Below the pieces are notes generated by a model, which made no database searches, had not been told where the DNA came from, and worked only from the letters and a program-made list of their open reading frames with translations. Positions 60,010 through 64,000 of a stretch of DNA of 64,000 nt are shown here, in pieces. Each line of letters begins with the position of its first letter. Positions within the stretch are counted from its first letter, which is position 1. A program made the position numbers and the translations under genes. This DNA comes from Xenorhabdus eapokensis (GTDB lineage: Bacteria > Pseudomonadota > Gammaproteobacteria > Enterobacterales > Enterobacteriaceae). The stretch lies in assembly GCF_001908105.1 (NCBI RefSeq), contig NZ_MKGQ01000009.1, positions 62,001-126,000 on the forward strand, given 5' to 3'.

Positions 60010-62391
60010 ATGGCGATGAAAAAGTTGCTCATAGCGTCGCTGCTGTTCGGCAGCGCCACTGCATACGGTTCAGACGGATTCGTGGTTCAGGACATTCACT
60101 TTGAGGGTCTTCAACGCGTCACCGTTGGTGCAGCATTACTGAACATGCCAGTTCGAGTGGGTGATACGGTTAGTGATGAAGATATTAGCCGCATGATTCA
60201 TTCATTGTTCGCAACTGGAAACTTTGAAGATGTTCGTGTCTTACGCGATGGCAATTCACTTGTTGTTCAGGTAAAAGAACGACCAACCATCGCCAGTATT
60301 ACTTTCACCGGTAACAAATCGGTGAAAGATGACATGCTCAAGCAAAACCTTGAAGCCTCTCGTGTTCGTGTTGGTGAAGCCCTTGACCGCACTATGCTGT
60401 CTAATATTGAGAAGGGGCTGGAAGATTTCTATTACAGTGTCGGTAAATACAACGCGACAGTAAAAGCTGTTGTCACACCACTGCCCCGCAACCGTGTTGA
60501 TTTGAAGCTCGTTTTCTCTGAAGGGGTTTCTGCCAAGATCCAACAAATTAATATTGTTGGCAATAAAGCCTTCTCAACCAATGAGCTGCTTAATCAGTTC
60601 CAACTTAGGGATGATGTTCCCTGGTGGAACATGACGGCAGATCAGAAATACCAGAAACAAAAATTGGCAGGTGACCTTGAAACCTTGCGCAGTTTTTATC
60701 TTGACCGAGGTTATGCGCGTTTCAATATTGACTCGACTCAGGTTAACCTGACGCCAGACAAGAAAGGTATTTATATCACTGTCAATATCAAAGAAGGCGA
60801 TCAATACAAAATCACAGGTGTTGATTTGAATGGTAATTTAGCGGGTTACCAGTCCCAAATCGAAGAGTTGACTAAAATCGAACCAGGTTCGCTGTATAAC
60901 GGTGCAGAAGTGACCAAGATGGAAACTGCCATCAAAAACCTGCTTGGTCGCCACGGTTATGCCTATCCCCGTGTAATGACACAACCTGAAATCAATGACA
61001 CCGATAAGACGGTTAAGCTGGATGTGAATGTTGATGCTGGCAATCGCTTCTACGTGCGTAAAATTCGTTTTTCAGGCAACGATGTGAGTAAAGATTCCGT
61101 ATTACGTCGTGAAATGCGTCAAATGGAAGGTTCTTGGCTGGGAAGTGATTTGGTTGAACAGGGTAAAGAACGGCTAAATCGATTAGGGTATTTTGACTCT
61201 GTTGATGTGGAAACGGAACGTGTACCGGACAGTTCAGATCAGGTAGACGTGGTTTACAAAGTCAAAGAACGCAATACGGGTTCTATGAACTTTGGTGTGA
61301 GTTTCGGCACAGAAAGCGGCATGGGTTTCCAGATTGGACTGCAACAAGCCAACTGGCTGGGAACGGGGAACGCCGTGAGCATCAACGCCAGTAAAAATGA
61401 CTATTCAACATCGGCCGATTTATCTATGACTAACCCTTACTTCACTGTCGATGGTGTAAGTTTGGGGGGGCGTTTGTTCTATAACGATTTCCGCGCCGAT
61501 GATGCCGATCTTTCGAATTACACCAATAAAGCTTACGGTACTGAGGGAACGCTCGGTTTCCCATTGAATGAAAATAATGGCCTGTCGTTTAGACTGGGTT
61601 ATATCCATAACTCTCTGTCTAACATGCGACCACAGCGCGCTATGTGGCGTTATTGGAATAAAATGGGTCAGCATCCAAATTTTAAAGACAAGGCGCAGTT
61701 TGACACTAATGATTTCACCGTCACTATGGGGTGGGTTTATAACAATCTTGACCGCGGTTTCTTCCCAACATCTGGCTTGAAATCATCTCTGGATGCGAAA
61801 GTGACCATTCCTGGTTCAGATAACCAGTTCTATAAAGTCACCTGGAGTTCAGCAGCTTACTACCCACTGGATGATAATCGCTCATGGGTGCTGATGGGAC
61901 GCACACGTCTGGGATATGGCGGTGGTTTTGGGGGTAAGGAAATGCCATTCTATGAAAACTTCTATGCCGGTGGTTCCAGCAGTGTTCGCGGCTTCCGGTC
62001 GAATAATATCGGTCCGAAAGCAGTTTATTTAGATGAAAGTGGTAAGCCAGTGAATAATAGCCCATCCCGTGATGCCGTGGGAGGTAACGCGACGGCGGTT
62101 GCTAGTTTCGAACTGATTACCCCGACCCCGTTCCTGGATGCTAAATATACTAACTCCTTGCGGACTTCGTTATTTGTGGATGCGGGAACCGTGTGGGATA
62201 CCAATTGGGATAAGACTTACGCTGGGGTGCCAGACTATAGTAAGCCAAATAACATCAGGGTTTCGGCCGGTATTGCTTTGCAATGGGTGTCACCATTAGG
62301 GCCATTGAGTTTCTCTTATGCGCAGCCAATTAAGAAATATGAAGGTGACAGAGCAGAGCAGTTCCAGTTCAATATTGGCGGAGTTTGGTAA
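60010..62391 (+). CDS. bamA: Outer membrane protein assembly factor BamA
   Basis: The essential Omp85 component of the BAM complex (793 aa). The start at 60010 ([20 protein letters not shown]) gives the normal signal peptide; the frame is open for 22 codons inside rseP but those are not part of the protein. Five POTRA domains span about residues 21-420, followed by the 16-strand barrel with [20 protein letters not shown] (VRGF motif) in loop 6 and a terminal NIGGVW. The first barrel strand reads [19 protein letters not shown] and differs from E. coli at several positions. Neighbours rseP and skp serve the same pathway. Confidence 0.98.
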   Translation: MAMKKLLIASLLFGSATAYGSDGFVVQDIHFEGLQRVTVGAALLNMPVRVGDTVSDEDISRMIHSLFATGNFEDVRVLRDGNSLVVQVKERPTIASITFTGNKSVKDDMLKQNLEASRVRVGEALDRTMLSNIEKGLEDFYYSVGKYNATVKAVVTPLPRNRVDLKLVFSEGVSAKIQQINIVGNKAFSTNELLNQFQLRDDVPWWNMTADQKYQKQKLAGDLETLRSFYLDRGYARFNIDSTQVNLTPDKKGIYITVNIKEGDQYKITGVDLNGNLAGYQSQIEELTKIEPGSLYNGAEVTKMETAIKNLLGRHGYAYPRVMTQPEINDTDKTVKLDVNVDAGNRFYVRKIRFSGNDVSKDSVLRREMRQMEGSWLGSDLVEQGKERLNRLGYFDSVDVETERVPDSSDQVDVVYKVKERNTGSMNFGVSFGTESGMGFQIGLQQANWLGTGNAVSINASKNDYSTSADLSMTNPYFTVDGVSLGGRLFYNDFRADDADLSNYTNKAYGTEGTLGFPLNENNGLSFRLGYIHNSLSNMRPQRAMWRYWNKMGQHPNFKDKAQFDTNDFTVTMGWVYNNLDRGFFPTSGLKSSLDAKVTIPGSDNQFYKVTWSSAAYYPLDDNRSWVLMGRTRLGYGGGFGGKEMPFYENFYAGGSSSVRGFRSNNIGPKAVYLDESGKPVNNSPSRDAVGGNATAVASFELITPTPFLDAKYTNSLRTSLFVDAGTVWDTNWDKTYAGVPDYSKPNNIRVSAGIALQWVSPLGPLSFSYAQPIKKYEGDRAEQFQFNIGGVW

Positions 62392-62463
62392 TTATTAATC
62401 ATTTTTGGTAAAAACCGCCCTATTATTAATAGGTAAAAATAGCGTAGGTCAAAGGAGTTTATA

Positions 62464-62961
62464 GTGAAGAAAATATTGTGTGCAGCAAGTTTGGGTCTGG
62501 CATTAGCGTTCTCTGCGGGTGTGCAGGCGGCAGATAAAATTGCTTTAGTGAATGTTGCTGAAGTTTTCCAACAATTACCTGCCCGTGAAGCTGTGGCAAA
62601 ACAGTTGGAAAATGAGTTTAAAGGCCGCGCAACCGAATTACAGCGTATGGAATCTGATCTGCAAACTAAAATCCAAAAATTACAGCGTGATGGCTCAACC
62701 ATGAAAGCCAGCGAACGCGAAAAATTGGAAAAAGAAGTGATGGCGAAACGTGATGACTTTGCTCAGAAAGCGCAAAGCTTTGAAAACGACAACCGCCATC
62801 GTCAGATGGAAGAGCGCAATAAAATTCTGAATCGTATTCAGGATGCAGTTAAAGTAGTTGCCGGCAAAGAAGGTTACGATCTTGTTCTGGATGCGAGTAC
62901 CGCAGTGTATTCTGCGTCTGGTAAAGATATCACTGCAGAAGTACTGAAACAGGTTAAGTAA
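62464..62961 (+). CDS. skp: Periplasmic chaperone Skp (OmpH)
   Basis: A trimeric jellyfish-shaped chaperone (165 aa) that holds unfolded outer-membrane proteins on the way to BamA. The start is GTG with AAAGGAG upstream. The signal peptide [20 protein letters not shown] ends at QA-ADK, and long basic helices (ERMRK-like [20 protein letters not shown]) form the tentacles. It lies between bamA and lpxD, 72 nt after the former and 4 nt before the latter. Confidence 0.97.
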   Translation: MKKILCAASLGLALAFSAGVQAADKIALVNVAEVFQQLPAREAVAKQLENEFKGRATELQRMESDLQTKIQKLQRDGSTMKASEREKLEKEVMAKRDDFAQKAQSFENDNRHRQMEERNKILNRIQDAVKVVAGKEGYDLVLDASTAVYSASGKDITAEVLKQVK

Positions 62962-62965
62962 GTAG

Positions 62966-63994
62966 ATGGTTTCAATTCGATTGGCTGATCTCGCTCAGCA
63001 GTTGAATGCGCAATTGCGTGGTGATGGCGATATCGTCATCACCGGTATTGCACCGATGTATTCAGCAAATAACGAGCAAATTACATTTTTATCCGACAGT
63101 CGTTATACTGACAAACTTGCTACCTGTCAGGCTGCGGCTGTTGTGCTGCGTGAAGCAGACCTACCTCACTGCAAAGTTGCCGCGTTGGTTGTTAATGATC
63201 CTTATCTGGCCTATGCACGCATGGCGCAAATTATGGATACAACACCGAAACCTGCACAGGATATTCACCCATCAGCAGTGATCTCCCCTGAGGCGGTACT
63301 GGGCAAAAATGTGGCGGTGGGTGCTAATGCGGTGATCGAATCCGGCGTTATGCTAGGTGATAATGTTATCGTTGGTGCGGGTTGTTTTATTGGAAAAAAT
63401 GCGCGGATCGGTGCAGGAACCCGTCTTTGGGCTAATGTATCGGTATACCATAATGTTGAAATGGGTGAGCTGTGTTTGATCCAATCAGGGGCTGTTATAG
63501 GTTCTGATGGTTTTGGTTATGCCAATGAGCGTGGAAATTGGGTTAAAATCCCACAGTTAGGCACCGTGATCATCGGAGATCGCGTTGAAATCGGCGCTAG
63601 TACGACAATTGATCGCGGCGCATTGGATAACACAGTCATCGGTAATGGTGTTATCATAGACAATCAATGTCAAATTGCCCACAACGTGACAATTGGCGAT
63701 AACACCGCGGTGGCTGGTGGTGTCATTATGGCGGGCAGTTTGAAAATTGGCCGTTATTGTATGATTGGTGGAGCCAGTGTCATCAATGGGCACATGGAAA
63801 TCTGTGACAAAGTGACCGTGACGGGTATGAGCATGGTGATACGTTCAGTTACAGAGCCAGGTGTATACTCGTCGGGGTTCCCGTCACAACCGAACAGAGT
63901 TTGGCGCAAGACTGCTGCTTTAATCATGAACATCAATGAGATGAATAAGCGTTTGAAGTCAGTTGAACGCCAACTGGAAGGTGAAAACGAGTAA
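62966..63994 (+). CDS. lpxD: UDP-3-O-(3-hydroxyacyl)glucosamine N-acyltransferase
   Basis: The third step of lipid A synthesis (342 aa), adding a 3-hydroxyacyl chain to the glucosamine amine. The N-terminal uridine-binding domain ([20 protein letters not shown]) is followed by hexapeptide repeats of a left-handed beta-helix ([20 protein letters not shown]), the catalytic His region [15 protein letters not shown] and a C-terminal helix. The gene is complete and stops six bases before the window edge. The rest of the lipid A cluster (fabZ, lpxA, lpxB) is expected beyond it. Confidence 0.97.
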   Translation: MVSIRLADLAQQLNAQLRGDGDIVITGIAPMYSANNEQITFLSDSRYTDKLATCQAAAVVLREADLPHCKVAALVVNDPYLAYARMAQIMDTTPKPAQDIHPSAVISPEAVLGKNVAVGANAVIESGVMLGDNVIVGAGCFIGKNARIGAGTRLWANVSVYHNVEMGELCLIQSGAVIGSDGFGYANERGNWVKIPQLGTVIIGDRVEIGASTTIDRGALDNTVIGNGVIIDNQCQIAHNVTIGDNTAVAGGVIMAGSLKIGRYCMIGGASVINGHMEICDKVTVTGMSMVIRSVTEPGVYSSGFPSQPNRVWRKTAALIMNINEMNKRLKSVERQLEGENE

Positions 63995-64000
63995 TCATAC

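Overview
The window looks like a chromosomal segment of an enterobacterium of the Morganellaceae, most likely the Xenorhabdus/Photorhabdus group. This rests on moderate-to-low GC, housekeeping proteins very close to their Escherichia coli counterparts, the conserved gene orders dnaK-dnaJ, nhaA-nhaR, rpsT, ribF-ileS-lspA-fkpB-ispH and dapD-glnD-map-rpsB-tsf-pyrH-frr-dxr-uppS-cdsA-rseP-bamA-skp-lpxD, and an accessory part rich in specialised-metabolism genes. The genus is an inference from memory of these features, not a database result.

About 1 to 20 kb. After the 5' part of an O-acetylhomoserine sulfhydrylase gene (left edge) comes a catecholate siderophore locus. On the minus strand are a TonB-dependent receptor gene and entC-entE-entB-entA, which make and activate 2,3-dihydroxybenzoate (DHB). 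On the plus strand are a Fes-type esterase, an MbtH-like protein, a 2861-residue two-module NRPS (C-A-PCP-E-C-A-PCP-TE) and an EntS-type exporter. The NRPS architecture and adenylation pockets predict an oligomer of DHB-D-(basic amino acid)-L-Ser, as in chrysobactin or trivanchrobactin, rather than enterobactin. Two good Fur-box matches lie in the divergent receptor/fes intergenic region. A subtilase autotransporter gene follows.

About 23.6 to 32.6 kb. This is a patchy accessory region: an NSS-family transporter fused upstream to a 5' remnant of brnQ; a decayed AT-rich gene of unknown function; a four-gene operon (KAS III-like enzyme, carrier protein, proline-type adenylation enzyme, acyl-CoA-dehydrogenase-like flavoenzyme) expected to build pyrrole-2-carboxyl-S-carrier protein; a long AT-rich stretch with a 17-codon ORF behind a perfect Shine-Dalgarno sequence; an orphan GNAT-like protein gene; and an IS1-type transposase remnant next to ispH. 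The pyrrole operon has no visible partner genes for a finished product and is the most interesting candidate for an undescribed pathway.

About 32.6 to 64 kb. This is conserved core genome: isoprenoid and lipoprotein maturation, isoleucyl-tRNA and flavin synthesis, Na+/H+ homeostasis, DnaK/DnaJ chaperones and acetate uptake. A 3' remnant of a group II intron (domains V and VI) then sits between satP and dapD. Lysine biosynthesis, nitrogen signalling, translation, lipid and outer-membrane assembly genes run from there to the right edge, which falls just after lpxD. The satP/dapD junction joins two blocks that are far apart in E. coli.
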